Source: Hydractinia symbiolongicarpus (Eukaryota > Cnidaria > Hydrozoa > Anthoathecata > Hydractiniidae). From it: a stretch of 60,000 bases of DNA. The notes beneath the pieces are model-generated. The model had not been told where the DNA came from. It was given only the letters and a program-made list of their open reading frames with translations, and made no database searches. The position numbers were made by a program, and so were the translations under genes. Location: contig NC_079877.1 in the NCBI RefSeq assembly GCF_029227915.1, forward strand, positions 30,469,851 through 30,529,850. Direction: 5' to 3'. Of this stretch, positions 47,691-60,000 are shown piece by piece (within the stretch, counting starts at the first letter, position 1; every line of letters begins with the position of its first letter).

Positions 47691-50600
47691 ATGGCGCCTG
47701 TAAAAAAGAACGAAACAAAAGGAAAATGTAAGTAAAGAGAACTATGTATATCCTACTATTGGTCGTAATATTTTGCATAATATATATAGATAACATGCAT
47801 CATATATATCAGAGATATATCTATTTTGCATGATATGAAGCTTAAAGTTAAACAACTCCCCCTGTTTGTATCATAAAAATATTTTAACTTTGGGTCTTTA
47901 AGAGTTGTATACAAAAGACCATTATAAAGTTATGTTACCAATTTTAATAATGACCAAAAAAGCAATTAAAAGACATTATTTAGGTGTATTTAATTTAACT
48001 TCTGTTTAGTGTTTATATGAAGTTAATTTTCCTTCCCTCTTTTTGTATAAAGATTTTTTTTTATAAAATTTACTTTACTCTGAAAGCTTTACTCTGAAAG
48101 CTTTACAAAAAGAGTAATTTATAATTATAACCATCTTAATATGACTAAAGTAATTGGGAAACATTTAGATGTAGCCAATTGTACAATTCTTAAAGCCATT
48201 GTCCTGAATACCACCTTTTTTCTTCAATAAAAGTAGATCAATTTTAGGTTAAAACAAGGATAGGTACACAGAAATATATAGGCATGTTATATTAAATTCA
48301 ACATTACTATTAAACCTTTTATGATGCAAAAGTAACTCATAAGTGGATTGCTAAAATATATAGTGGACATAGGTTGCTCTTTTTTTTTTTGGGGGGGGGG
48401 GGATATATAAAATGTCCTCAAATATTTTCAATATTTTTTATGAAAAAGGCTTCTCTAAAAAGGCTGGAATTCCCATCAAATCTCTTCAGATTGACTCTAT
48501 AAAAGGAGTGGCAACCCATTTTCAAAAAAAAAAGTTTTTTGTGATTGGAAGTGTATGAAAAGGGTTTATTATATATTTAAAACAGATAAGAAGAAAAGAT
48601 CTCTTTCAGTTCTCAATCTGGTAGAAACATTTTATTACATGAGGGTGACATATATATTAATCCCTCAGTTGTTGTCCTTGTCAATGTATCAGTGGACAAA
48701 GAATATACTAACCTCTACTATTTTTGTAGCACCTAAAGCTTGTGACCGTGGTTGGTGGAAACTTTCTGATGAGCAGAGAAAAAAACACAATGACTTAATG
48801 AGAATACAATTATTGTCTCCGTTTTTATTTAGTAAAGTATATCAAGAAGAAACAGTAAGTTTAAACTATTTATTTTTTGTTTTAATCTGTTTGTTTAATT
48901 AATTTTTTATCAGCTTGTATGGTTGTTTTGTACACTATAAGGACAAAAAGAGTTGTAAGTCCCAGTGCAATATCATTGTAAGGTGTGAATTTTCTTTTAA
49001 TATTAAAAAATTTGGAGTGTAGGAAATAGCAGTGTCCTTTCTTGAAGTGAAATGCTAAGTGATGCATGTGCGTATATTTTTACCTGTAAGTTTTGTGTTC
49101 AAGGGTTTCAAAACACTTGACATGATCATGTCAGGCCTGGAAATTTAGCGGAAACAGTTTTCGCGAATCAATAAAGACGGTAACGATATATCGTTTTCCT
49201 TGGACAATATTTCAAATTATAATAATTTTATAATTATAATATATATACTATACTACTATACTATAATATTTTACTATTATGGAGTAGGTCTTGTCATTAA
49301 CTAGGACGATTATGAAATGGTTCTTCACTTATTTATTGGTTTAAAGCTAATTGTTACCATCGTTAACGTATCGTTTCTGTAAGGTGTACTTCGCAGAAAC
49401 AAAAAAACGTTTTGATTGTTTCTGTCAGCTTCAAATCACGGTAAAGATGGATCGTTTTCCTAGACACCACAAATTTCCAGGCCTGTATGTAATAAAATGC
49501 TGATCAAGTTTACGTCAAATACACACCAGATGTTTCGTGCATTTCAATATTTGACTTCTTTTTTTCCTTTGTTTGTTAACATAATTTCTCTGCTGCTTAA
49601 AGAACCTTCACAAGACCACATTTGATAGTTTAATGTACATAATTTTCTTTATATGAATAATATTAACACCTTATTAATTATTTGCCATAATAACACGAAA
49701 CCTTAAGATGTGTAGGTATATAAAATAAAATTACTATGAAAAACAAGAAATAAGTAATAATGATATATATATAATAAGTAATAAAATCATGTTGTATTAG
49801 TAAAACCTAAATTAGTTTTAGGGGCACTGTTATCACCTTGTATACTTAAAGAGGGTTTTTTGCCTTTTAGTGGATAGAATGGGCTAAAAGTGCTGGACTT
49901 TTGTCACAGAAAAGGATTGGGTAAGACTGCAAACTGCAGTAATAAATGTCTTACATTCTACAATATTCTTGATTTTTCCTTAATAAAGTTAAAAAAAAAT
50001 TTTTTATAAACTTTTTTGCCTAGCTCATCAGTAAAAATAATGTTTGCCTGAATTTTTTGTTTTTATAATTTCAAATTCACCAGTAATAACAATAAAAAAG
50101 TTCAAACTTTCGTTTTTACTTACTGTTTAAAGTTTATAAAGTGTTTTCTTATCTTTTGTGAAATATACCACGTTAAACTTCCAGTTAAAATCTCAGGATA
50201 GTGAACAACAAGAGTTTGTTATGCACTGCTTTTTAGTTTCATAGAATTGTGAGGTAATCTTAGTTTTGATATATGTGTAATAATTATTGTGTTTGTTATC
50301 TTAGTGCTATGGATGACTTAACAGAAACGGAGCTGCTACATACAGATCTTGCTGAAGTTGCTATAAAGTATCTACAAGAAGAAATTGTTAGTAACTAATA
50401 ATGTGTTTGTCCAGTGTCAAACAAGAAATGGAAGGTTCATACAGCTAGTATAAATTTAGCAATCTTTTTGAACTGAAACAATTAGATAGCTTCAATGAAA
50501 TGGGAGGGAGGAAAACCTGTAAGATATTTAAGAGCTAATAGGGTGTAGAATGTTCTAAATCAGCTGTTGACAAGAAAAATAGTACATCATCAAAAAACAT

Positions 50601-53600
50601 TTTTTTGAATTCCAGTATGCCGACCTCTTGCTGAAGACTTAATGACATAGGGGCACGGTTTGACCTATTGAAAAGTTTCGATATTCCAAAATGTAAAGTG
50701 TTTATTAAGTCTATATATTGTGAAAGTATTTGTACAAGAAAGTTATCCCTTTTAATCATGACATTTTTATCAATATTTTTTTTGCATAGAAACGACACAA
50801 AGAATTTAACGCGAATGTTACAGATGTGCAATTCTTAGAAGAAATTATAGATAATATTAACGCATGTCAACAGGTATTAATTGTTAGTAGTAGGTGATTA
50901 TTTTTGATAAATGAATTTAAAATAATTTATGATATGCAAAAATGTTACTATGTAATAATGGTAGCTGTAATCATAGGCAGCTTGTTGTTAGAGGTTCTTG
51001 GTGCAGCGCAAAATTCATAACTTGTTGTATATAAAAGTTTTTTTGCCTAGAATGAATCGTTACAGACTGCTCTTGAAAAGGTTAAAGGAAAACATTGGTT
51101 CAAGACTGTAAGGTGAGTTGTATTAACTGTATTTTCTAAGACTAGTAAATGGTGTTTCCTAATTTCTCTAATGCTATCTATGTTTAAAAGTTTGTTCATC
51201 GTTAAGCAACGCGTTGACAATTTTGCCATTGATATTGCTCCCTTCTGATTGAAGAAAGTTATTCTGTCATGTCACAAAATTTTATTTTCGACATTTGACT
51301 GCAAGTGGTAAATAAAAGGAATTGTAGATAAATATTTTCAGCAAAACAGAAGAGCACTGGTTATGAATTTTAAAAGAGATAACTTCTTCGCTAACAAATG
51401 TGAAAAATTATAAAAAGTATTAGCATGTGAGAAAAATGATTATATCATTATAATGATTATATATAAGTCATAATTTTCTAACACAAGTTAACAAGAGCAT
51501 GCATTTTACACCTAGATCACACCTTTTGAAATTATATGCAATTGATGCATTGAAGCTAGAAGCTGCAGTTTTCTTAGCTGCATGGCAAGGTTAGGTGTTT
51601 CTTTTATATCCTAACCATTCTTCTTAGTATGCGACAAGACAATAGCTGATTGATTTATCTTGTTTTTAGTAAGTACATATATGAAGGCAGTGAGTTCTGG
51701 AGAAAAGTTATTGGAGACATACAAAGAAGACTCAACAATGGATGAGGTACATTGTCTTATGTGGACCATAAATTTTGAATAATTGTTTAAAATTGTTAAG
51801 GGGTTGATTGAAAACATGGAGTGCCCCAATTGGAGCAACTCATGCTTTTTAGGTAACTCACTGTTAGTTAAATTAAACTAGTTAAGATAATTTACATATG
51901 GTACAAGTTTTCATTGCTTTTTTAGAATCTCAGCAAAAGCAAGATGGAGGGAAATAGATTTTATGCTGATGAAGAATTTAGTAAAGCAATCACCAAATAT
52001 ACAGCCATACTGTATGCAAAGTAAGTTCTTAATGAATCTTTTAATTTAGTTAGACTATATTTCTTCATGGGTATCACATGTTGTTTGCTGTTTTTAAGGC
52101 CTTACATTTACATCATTTATGGAAATCGTGCGGCTTGTTACTTGAAAAAAAAAGAATTTCAGTAAGTTTTGTTGTTTTCATAAAGTTTTCCTTTTACACA
52201 ATTAGCTTGCATTTCACTTCTAAATTAAGCTGTATACATAATTCCAAACTGATCGTACAAATGTGACTTTATATATTACATTTTAATATTTTGCTAACTT
52301 TAAATATGACAAATGTTCTCTAAATGCAAGTTTAATGAAAGAAAATAATAAATTACTTGGTGTCTTTGATGGGTGGGTTCTGCAACTTTAAGGGCGCTGC
52401 TGAGAAGAGTTTACTTTTCCTATGAAGTAAAGTGCTTTATTAACAAACTAAGATTCGTTCACATTTTTGTGTTTGCAAACCACTACACAAAAACAGGAGA
52501 TATCAGTTTGTCTATTTATGTATGGTAGTAAACCCTGATAAATCTTGTTAACTTTGTGTGTGTGTAATTATTGTTTAATTATATTGATGTATAAGTGGTG
52601 AGCTTTGTGTTTCACTATCGTAGGTCTGCTTTATCTGATGGTCGACGTGTAACAACACTTAACCCATCCTGGCAAAAGGTAGCCACTCATTTTGTCAAGT
52701 TTAAGATGATTGAATTATCTTGTTACTAGGTTTAAATTATTTGTTGAACTATTCTGAATGGTTACTTACATTTTTACATAAATAGTAACTGGAGATATTA
52801 AAATAAAAGTAGAAAGATAAATTAATTCTTTAACAAACTGCAACCATGGACCTAAATATTTGAAAAGGAGGGCAGAATTTTGAAGGCAGAAGTTGAGAAA
52901 TAATGAATAATAAGAATAATGCACACTCCAAACGTCACAGCAGAGTTGGGACTTGAGATCTCAGGTTGTTTGGTTAGATCCAAGGTCCTAATAATGCTAA
53001 CATTTGCTGATGCCAACACAACCATACTGATCAATTTATTGTAATTTTACAGGCCTTAGAGTGGAGACATTATAAAGAATACAGCATTTTTAATATTCCT
53101 TGACCCATACTCCTGGCAAAGTTAATATTTTGCAGAGTACTGGCTAGCTCATGCTGTTTAGCCAAAAATGGCTATTTGTTGTTGTGCAGTGTTGTAGTTA
53201 TATCTTTATTTTTTTTGATGAATTTTCATGCAATAAAACTGTTTTTTTTTACGTAAAATGTTTTATGCTGTTTTACTTTCTTTGTGGAATGGTTTTGTTA
53301 TATTATGTTTGTGATATCTACCATAGGGCCAGTACCGATACGCACAAGCATTGCATGAACTTGGTCAAAGTAAAGCAGCATTAGATGTGTTATCAAAAGC
53401 AATAAAAGTATGCAAACATACCGAAGACTTAGAAACTTATCAAGAAGAGATTCAACAGAAACGTAGGTGCACTGAAGATGTTTTTATACTTTATGTAAGG
53501 AGAAACTGAACTGGTATTTAAGGGTCCTTTCTCCCTTTTTTCATTTATCATTATTTTTCAGTTGCTGATGACAAAAAAAACGCCATGACTAATGGGTAAG

Positions 53601-56600
53601 AACAATTTATCAATCCCTGAGATATTCCTAAAATTTTATCCACAGTTTGACTACTAGCTTGATTAATATTCTTGTGGAATGCAGCAGTGATAGTGTTCCT
53701 TTCAGAATCTTTGTTTTTAATGTTATTCTTACCAAAAGAAAACTATAATGTGTTGTCCCTAATTGTTTATCTCAAAATATATTCACAAATATAGTATTTG
53801 TGGTGCAACTTTCCTCTTTAAATGCAAAAGAGATGATTTTCGGTGCTAAGGTTGTCACTAAGCCCCAACCACTAATAATATCTTACTCTTACTGTTGAAT
53901 ACTGTTGAATTAATTTATTTCAAAGATCATGTTAAATTTGTTTAGTGACCTCAGTGACAATAATGGTTGCAACGATGATGAGTGGGAAGATGATGACAAT
54001 TGGAAAGGTGTTTCAAGTGAAGAACTGTCAGACTGTAGTGTGCCAGATTTACATTCTGAATCTGAAGATGAAAGTGATAATAAAGCTTCCTCAAATAATG
54101 ATAAAAACAAAAACGATGAGACTGGAAATCAGGATAATGACGATGTAAAATTTGTTTGCTATTGCTTTTTGTTCTTTTTTTCTTTTTTTCAGGATAAAAT
54201 AGTAAAAAGTTCGACGTGCATGGCTTTAAATCCCACTCTGTCTAAAAATTTAGTCAAAATTTAAAATGTAGTGCGCATTGATAAATAACATTAAAATTTC
54301 TGTTAACCTTATAGTGTTACCAATTTCTGTGTGTATTAGCTTTAACAGTTTATTTCAAATTACCCAAAACATTACTGATGAAAATATTCTTCAAGATATA
54401 ACATTTCTAATTAAAAAATTGTAGAAAAGATCATTAAAAGTGTGTTTACATTTTGCTAAGACTTTTCTTTGTTCTATTCCAAGAGTCAGCACCAAATAAT
54501 ATATCTTCTTTGTTGGTACTAATTAATTGACAGCACATTTATACATGGCAATTTTTATATTAGAATTAGAATTGCTTTTAAAGGCTAATGGCTTTTTTTG
54601 TGACAAAATTTATGTGTAATAGTCATTTTTTTTTCCAAAGGTTCCTGCTTTAATGACAGACTCTGACAGCAACTCAGACGTGGAAGGTGAAGTTGATTTT
54701 GTGTTATCACCAAAAACCTTGTTTTATATATTATGCACTTTATGAAAATAGATATTTAACTGAAACATTAAATTTAAACTTTATTTTTAATTTATAGACA
54801 ATGGTATAAATCAACCAGTTACCAAGTAAGTTTAATTAATTGAATTGTGTTATACATAAAGTTCTTTGTTGCTTTACCCTACCAGACGATTTGTAGTAAT
54901 ATTTCTGGTGTTTTATCTTCGTGAAAAGTATTTGGAGTGCACCAACTCTCCAAAGCAATTGCTGCTTGTTGCACGCATGGTATAATGTATGACAATTAGG
55001 CAAAATGTTTGTCAGTCAGACTTTCCTGTAGTCACCACTGTATAGAAAAGGATTAACGAACACAGAAAAATTCCATTAAATCAATCACTCAAACAAAGAG
55101 GATGTTATACTAAGTAAAAAATGTTTTTAGCTTGTGTTGGCAATTTTAAAAATATTTGATATATACTATTTTACCTATAAATATCAGGGACATTCAATCA
55201 TGGTGAAAATGATTGGGTCTGTTTCTTTAGGACCAACAAAAAGAAGATTCAAAGGAAGGCATTTAAAGATAAGGTATTGTTTGTTCATGTTCTAAATGTT
55301 TTGTGTAATATTTTCTCACTTAATTAACCTGATTCAATTTTCTCTGTAGATGGATAAAAATTTCAAAACTCATTATAAGGAGGCTGAGGATTCTTCTGAA
55401 GGGACAGAGAAAAGCACTCAAAAACAAGTGAGTTGATTTATTATATCAACCATTTTAATCCGTAAGTCCAGTTATATGCAATTTGTATGTTTTCCTTAGG
55501 AAAAACTAAAAAAAAAGAGAAAGAAGAAAACTGTCGAAATAAAATCAGTGAGTTTTACTAGTTGTTTTTAACAAATGACAAACACGTATCAATCTAATAT
55601 CAACAAAATATGTTTTGCGATATGGATGTTTTGCAGTATACTCTTTATAATTAACATGAAAATACAGCTAAAGTGCGCTCTATATAATGGCATGTTACTG
55701 GGCCTGTTTTTTATGGTCATACTTTTTTGGCTTTATTTTAGCTTGATTCTATTGAAGTGAAGCAGGGAGATTTACAAGTCACCATGAAGGAGGTATGTTT
55801 CATAATTTACTGTTTTTTTATTTGTTATTTATTTGTTATTTTTTTACTGTTGCTCTTAGAAGTATTTCCTTCTGTTACTTAATTTTAAATTTAGGGGACA
55901 ATTGCTTTGTTGTCAAATCAAAGTCGCACTGCTGCACATCAGTATGGGAAAGCAGTAAAGATTATTGAAGACAATGCATGTCTTGTATGTTTTATTTATT
56001 TATTTTTTATTTATTTATTATGTTTATAACTTTGTTAAATTTAAAATGAATTGAAGTGATTTTTGAAAGCATCATTAACATAACAGAATTCTTGCTTCAT
56101 ACTGTTTGTTGCTTTCTTTCAGGATCTGCTTTCAGATTGCAAGAAAATGGTTCTTCATTACGCCCATGGCATTTCTTTTTATAAGGCAGGCACACGCACT
56201 GTAAGTAAGCGTATAGCAGCAATATCAATATACAATATACAATATACATATTTAAACAACTCTTTTTTTTTCTTTGTAGGATCTTGTGGAGTCCTTGAAT
56301 ATTTTTATTTCAATTAACACAAACTTTGGTGATAAAAAGTTTGCACTATCTCACTTTGGAATTGGAAAAGTTTACTGTAAACAAAATAGGTAATGATGGT
56401 TATTTTAGATTAAACTTAAAACAATGCCTTATATGCATTTACTTCTTTTATGTAAATGTAATAGTTTGTTGATGAAATAGCCCCTTTCTGTGTAACTGCA
56501 CATGGTGTATGTTTGTTTTAGATTCCAGGATGCACAAGACCCTTTAAGGAAAGCATTAGCACTTGGAGCACAAAGTGAAAACACTTGCTATACTTGGCCT

Positions 56601-59600
56601 GGTTGTGATGATGTCATTGAAGAGTCTATACCACATAAACTGCGTGTAGGTTGATACTACCAGATGTAATAATTTTGCATGTGCTTTTTTAAGCTTGCTT
56701 TCAACTGTAAGATAATGTGAAATAATTCTTATGTATGGTTTCTTAGACAGGTGAAAATACTTTGAAAGAACGTTAAATAAAATGTGAAGGTCAAATGATG
56801 TAAAAAATCTAAATTTTATATATACAGCTTATGTTATTTCATGAAATAAGAATTGTTCCACATTATTTTACATGAGAAATCATGCTTCACCATTCTGGGC
56901 TGTCACTCACTTTGGAAAACCTTGAATAGCTTGGATTTAAATATCTAAAAAATAACCTGCAAATATCTAACTACACATAGGAAAGGAAACTAAATTATGA
57001 CAAATATCTTTCAAGGAATTATAGCAGATATTATTAATTTTAGGAAGCTGTTACTTTCCTTTTGTCTTGCTGTCTCAATCCACCGAAACCAGACGCTATT
57101 TGTCGTTACTCCATGTGTGAACATACGCAAACTATCATATATTTTTCAGATCCAGGTAAAAGCATATTTTTATGTGACCCATCAGGCCTTTCTATTCAAA
57201 TATATATAATGTTTGTCAATTTGTTTTTGTTTTTTTTTTGTATCGAGTATGAACCTTTAATGTAATTGATGGACTAAGAATCTGGGAAATTTGATAAGTC
57301 AAAGATTTTGTTATTTATCATAGATTTTAAAGGCTTTGTACGACTTATATGTACAGAAAAATGCTTTGTTGAATTTCATACAAATTGCTGGAAAAGATTT
57401 CGATCTGGTTGTACTTTACAAGTATCTCAAAAGGTGAGTTTATCATTATCATACAAAAAAAATAATTTTGACTTGGGTTTTGATCAAAGAAATCCAAAGA
57501 AAGAAATAATTTTCACTTACTACAACAGTGCATATAATAAAAAACTAACTTTAAAGGAGAAACTACATATATTATTTATTTACTTATTCTTTACTTTAGG
57601 ATTTTTTAAAGGATGCTTGTAAAACACCAGATTGCATTGGTGTTGTTAACGTTATTCAAATATATGAAGAGTCTAATGGAAATGTGAAAGCAGAGGTAAT
57701 TTCTATATTAATAACCCCTGTTATCTGTCTGTCACAAGAATCAATTCGTGTTAAGAATACACAAAATAATTTTTGGCTGAAAAAACAAATGCAATAAATT
57801 TTAAACGATACATGTGGATTTTCCACAAGCTAATGACTAGTTGGTTATATAAAATGTAACATTATTTTTATTTTTAATTAGATTGCATTTTAACGTTCGA
57901 GATTGAGATGTTTTTTTTGGTTAGTTGGAATGGAACTTTTACTTTTTTTTTATTATTGTTTATTTATTTTGTTTTCGTATTTTTTAGTTCAAAGTTAATA
58001 TTGAAAGGGAAAAAAAGAGACCATATGTGGATAAAAGAAAACGTTTGTTGCCTTCAAGGTGAATAGTAAAGTCATTGTGTTTCTTGTGTGTGTTTCCTCT
58101 TAGAAAATCCATTTAGAATTAAAAATTACATCTACAGCAGTTACATACGGATCTATTCCATTTTATTGAAATACTGTAAATACTGATAACCTGAGTAACA
58201 CCATTATAATAATTTATTGTCATTTGTCCCAATAAGTCTGGTTTTTTATTATGGAATATCTGTTTTTCAGTGAACTTGGCTATCAGAAGAAAATTAAGAA
58301 GTATAACGAACGCATGAAAAGAAAGGAACAAAAGAAACTGTTGGTTGATAATGATATACAAAATAATAATTCTACCGACGAAATTAGTGAAGAGAAGAAA
58401 CAACATACCTCGAAACACAATGGTCTGTAATTTATTGTTTCAATTTAAAAAAAAACTTTTATATGAAGAATGAATATCATAGTAACTTTTAAATTTTTTT
58501 TTTTTTTAGAAACATCAGAGGAGGTACAATCTTAGCTGAATACGCTACGTAGTATTTTTAAATCTTATTTTCAGGCTATTTGTTTTAAAAAGAAATAGAT
58601 AGCAAGTGAATAGATAGCAAGTCATACTTTTCTTTTTTGTTTAGACAAGTGAAAACCAATATAATTCACCAGCTGTAGGTATGTTTATCTTTACATTTCT
58701 TATGTACTGATTGCTAGCATAGTGGTGAAGTTTGCGATTTAAGGGTGCAAGGGGCCTCAAGGTTTGGCCCGCATCCGAATCAGTGGTAGATAGATAGATA
58801 TATGTGCATATTTTACATGGCTAGCCTCACTAATATCGAGGGATATACCCTGTCTATTATTTCCAGAAGGGGCCATGGCTTAGATAGAGAGTCCTAGAGT
58901 ATTTAATGCTCGTTTTGAGCTACGCAGACCCAATTAGGGCCTGGGCTCTACTAGACAACTCCCGGCAACATCCAACGGCCCACACATGGAGCCATCTCCC
59001 CAATTTCCCTCATAGGGCTTGGGTTAACCCGGGGCTATGGTAACATTCACTCGCCCATGTTGAATCGCCGTCAAGAGGAATCGAACCCCGGTCTCCCGCA
59101 CAGAGTACGAGAGCTATAACCACTAATCTACGGTGCCACAAACTATCCTGTAGATTGATGCACATGAGAAGGGATTTTTTCTTCAATGCTGTGCTCACAT
59201 GACTACCATGGGTCAAGAACTTTTAAATGCATTAATTCAATTTAAATGCACTAATTTTTGAGCATTCATTAATTGCAGTACCAATAAATTATGGATTATT
59301 ATAATTAATTTATAAAAAAACATTTTCTGATGGTATGGACAGGTTCACACCTGTTTTGTGTTTTATGGTGATACAAGGTTATATTTTATTTTATTTTTTG
59401 CGCTTTTTTAGATGGTGAAATGTATGTATTGAAGAACAAGTATGAAGATGACGTAATTAAAGTAATTTTACCTAATTCTTTTTATTTTATTTTGTTGATT
59501 TGTTTTTGAATTTTTAAGCACTAGCAGAAACATACCTCTGTTCTGATTGTTATTTTTTTATTTTTTTGTAATCTTCATTTCATGTAGGGTGGAAAAAAGA

Positions 59601-60000
59601 AGATAAAAACAAAAAAGGCTGCCAAACAAAAGGTGAAAGCTTTTTTATTGTTAGCACCACTTCTATTTCACACTGTCTTCCTTGCAACTGAAATTTTAGC
59701 TGCTAATTTTGTTGTTTTTTAGGTGACGATAGAGATTCCTTTCATTGAGAATGAGAAGAAAAAGCAAAATGCTTCAAGGTATGTATATAACACTATTATT
59801 GAAATTGCATATTATAAATCCATCAAATGTATTTCTTACTTGAGTAGATTGATTTTCTTATTGGCAGAAATTATTTACAAGGTTAACCATTGCTAAGTTG
59901 ATATATAAAAATTGTAATCTGTTTTTTTTTATGGATTGGTCAACTATTTAGAAATTTGCAGGTTATTTTTGTCAATTTGGAAACGTGTATGAAATCCTAA
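47691..60000 (+). CDS. ttc3: TTC3-like TPR-containing E3 ubiquitin ligase (5' part, 33 exons)
   Basis: ATG 47691 (ACAAAATGG). Exons: 47691-47727, 48730-48854, 49871-49920, 50305-50386, 50790-50873, 51051-51112, 51674-51746, 51926-52020, 52099-52161, 52624-52678, 53327-53462, 53562-53595, 53946-54144, 54641-54686, 54798-54825, 55231-55273, 55350-55427, 55500-55547, 55742-55792, 55895-55984, 56123-56200, 56280-56389, 56522-56645, 57044-57155, 57324-57433, 57600-57695, 57988-58058, 58271-58422, 58510-58523, 58645-58678, 59412-59461, 59588-59632, 59723-59778, continuing. Phases agree, giving 843 residues. TPRs at ~172-290 (KMEGNRFYADEEFSKAITKY...YGNRAACYL), an acidic linker ~299-365, helical region ~464-597, and a Cys/His-rich block ~597-703 (PPKPDAICRYSMCEH, DFKGFVRL, VEFHTNCWKRF, KTPDC) matching vertebrate TTC3. 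Known: TTC3 is a ~2000-residue RING E3 acting on AKT. The RING is beyond the window. Confidence 0.93.
48380..48402. repeat. T11-G12 homopolymer pair in TTC3 intron 1
   Basis: A run of T immediately followed by a run of G; its length is likely uncertain in the assembly. Confidence 0.85.
49131..49485. mobile_element. MITE with CAGGCCTGGAAATTT termini in TTC3 intron 2
   Basis: CAGGCCTGGAAATTT at ~49132 and its reverse complement AAATTTCCAGGCCTG at ~49470 are 15-base perfect inverted ends ~355 bases apart. The interior contains paired ATCGTTTTCCT motifs and a palindromic TATAATAATTTTATAATTATA. The CAGG-type end suggests a hAT-like origin; no 8-base duplication is visible. Confidence 0.65.
58790..59142 (-). 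mobile_element. tRNA-derived SINE in TTC3 intron 30
   Basis: Minus strand. A tRNA-like head at 59142-59070 has an A box (TAGATTAGTGGTTATAGC) and B box (GGGTTCGATTCC), followed by a ~270-base body ending in (TATC)n. The tail matches the (TATC)n end of the CR1/L2-like fragment at 12053-12072, so a LINE of that type may have moved it. The minus-strand ORF 59010-59216 lies over the SINE and is not a gene. Confidence 0.75.

Noticed and set aside
53929-54264. Single 111-codon ORF as a separate gene
   Set aside because: It is TTC3 exon 13 read through the next intron.

Overview
The window looks like AT-rich animal nuclear DNA. Genes are broken by short GT-AG introns, translate with the standard code, and lie in a dense field of degraded transposable elements. 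Gene content and repeat types (DIRS-like and CR1/L2-like retroelements, pogo/Tigger remnants, a fucolectin-type domain, a gag-like SAM fragment) suggest a cnidarian, perhaps a hydrozoan. The taxon is an inference.

Three conserved eukaryotic genes can be rebuilt exon by exon with consistent phases. (1) Positions 1-7757, plus strand: the 3' part of MRE11, the nuclease of the MRE11-RAD50-NBS1 DNA-repair complex; 14 exons, 5' end outside the window. (2) 38936-31580, minus strand: a complete five-exon TMEM147, an ER multipass protein of the nicalin-NOMO-TMEM147 (BOS) complex. (3) 47691 to the right edge, plus strand: the 5' part of a TTC3-like TPR/E3 ubiquitin ligase gene; 33 exons seen, C-terminal RING not reached. 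The three act in unrelated pathways and form no operon or cluster.

Between MRE11 and TMEM147 lies accessory DNA. It holds one unassigned exon-like ORF (8887-9072), a foldback-type element with ~310 bp inverted arms and two further nested insertions (10257-12500), a frameshifted fucolectin-like domain (15501-15731), and a decayed transposon-type gene with a Cys-rich C-terminus (16342-18240). After these comes a direct tandem duplication (18635-25625 and 25636-31740). Each copy carries a tRNA-derived SINE head, two different pogo/Tigger transposase remnants, a TTTTCGCGG-rich MITE and an identical copy of the last TMEM147 exon. Only the copy next to TMEM147 is used in the gene model.

The long first intron of TMEM147 (33164-38859) contains several MITE-like units and a broken gag-like SAM fragment. 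Between TMEM147 and TTC3 is a CR1/L2-like LINE in minus orientation (39612-44055), split by a DIRS-like element with inverted terminal repeats (39811-43140).

I found no CRISPR array, bacterial operon or clear novel biochemical system. The observations most worth checking are the exon-carrying tandem duplication (real, or an uncollapsed haplotype), the nested foldback and DIRS structures, and some unassigned coding-like segments.
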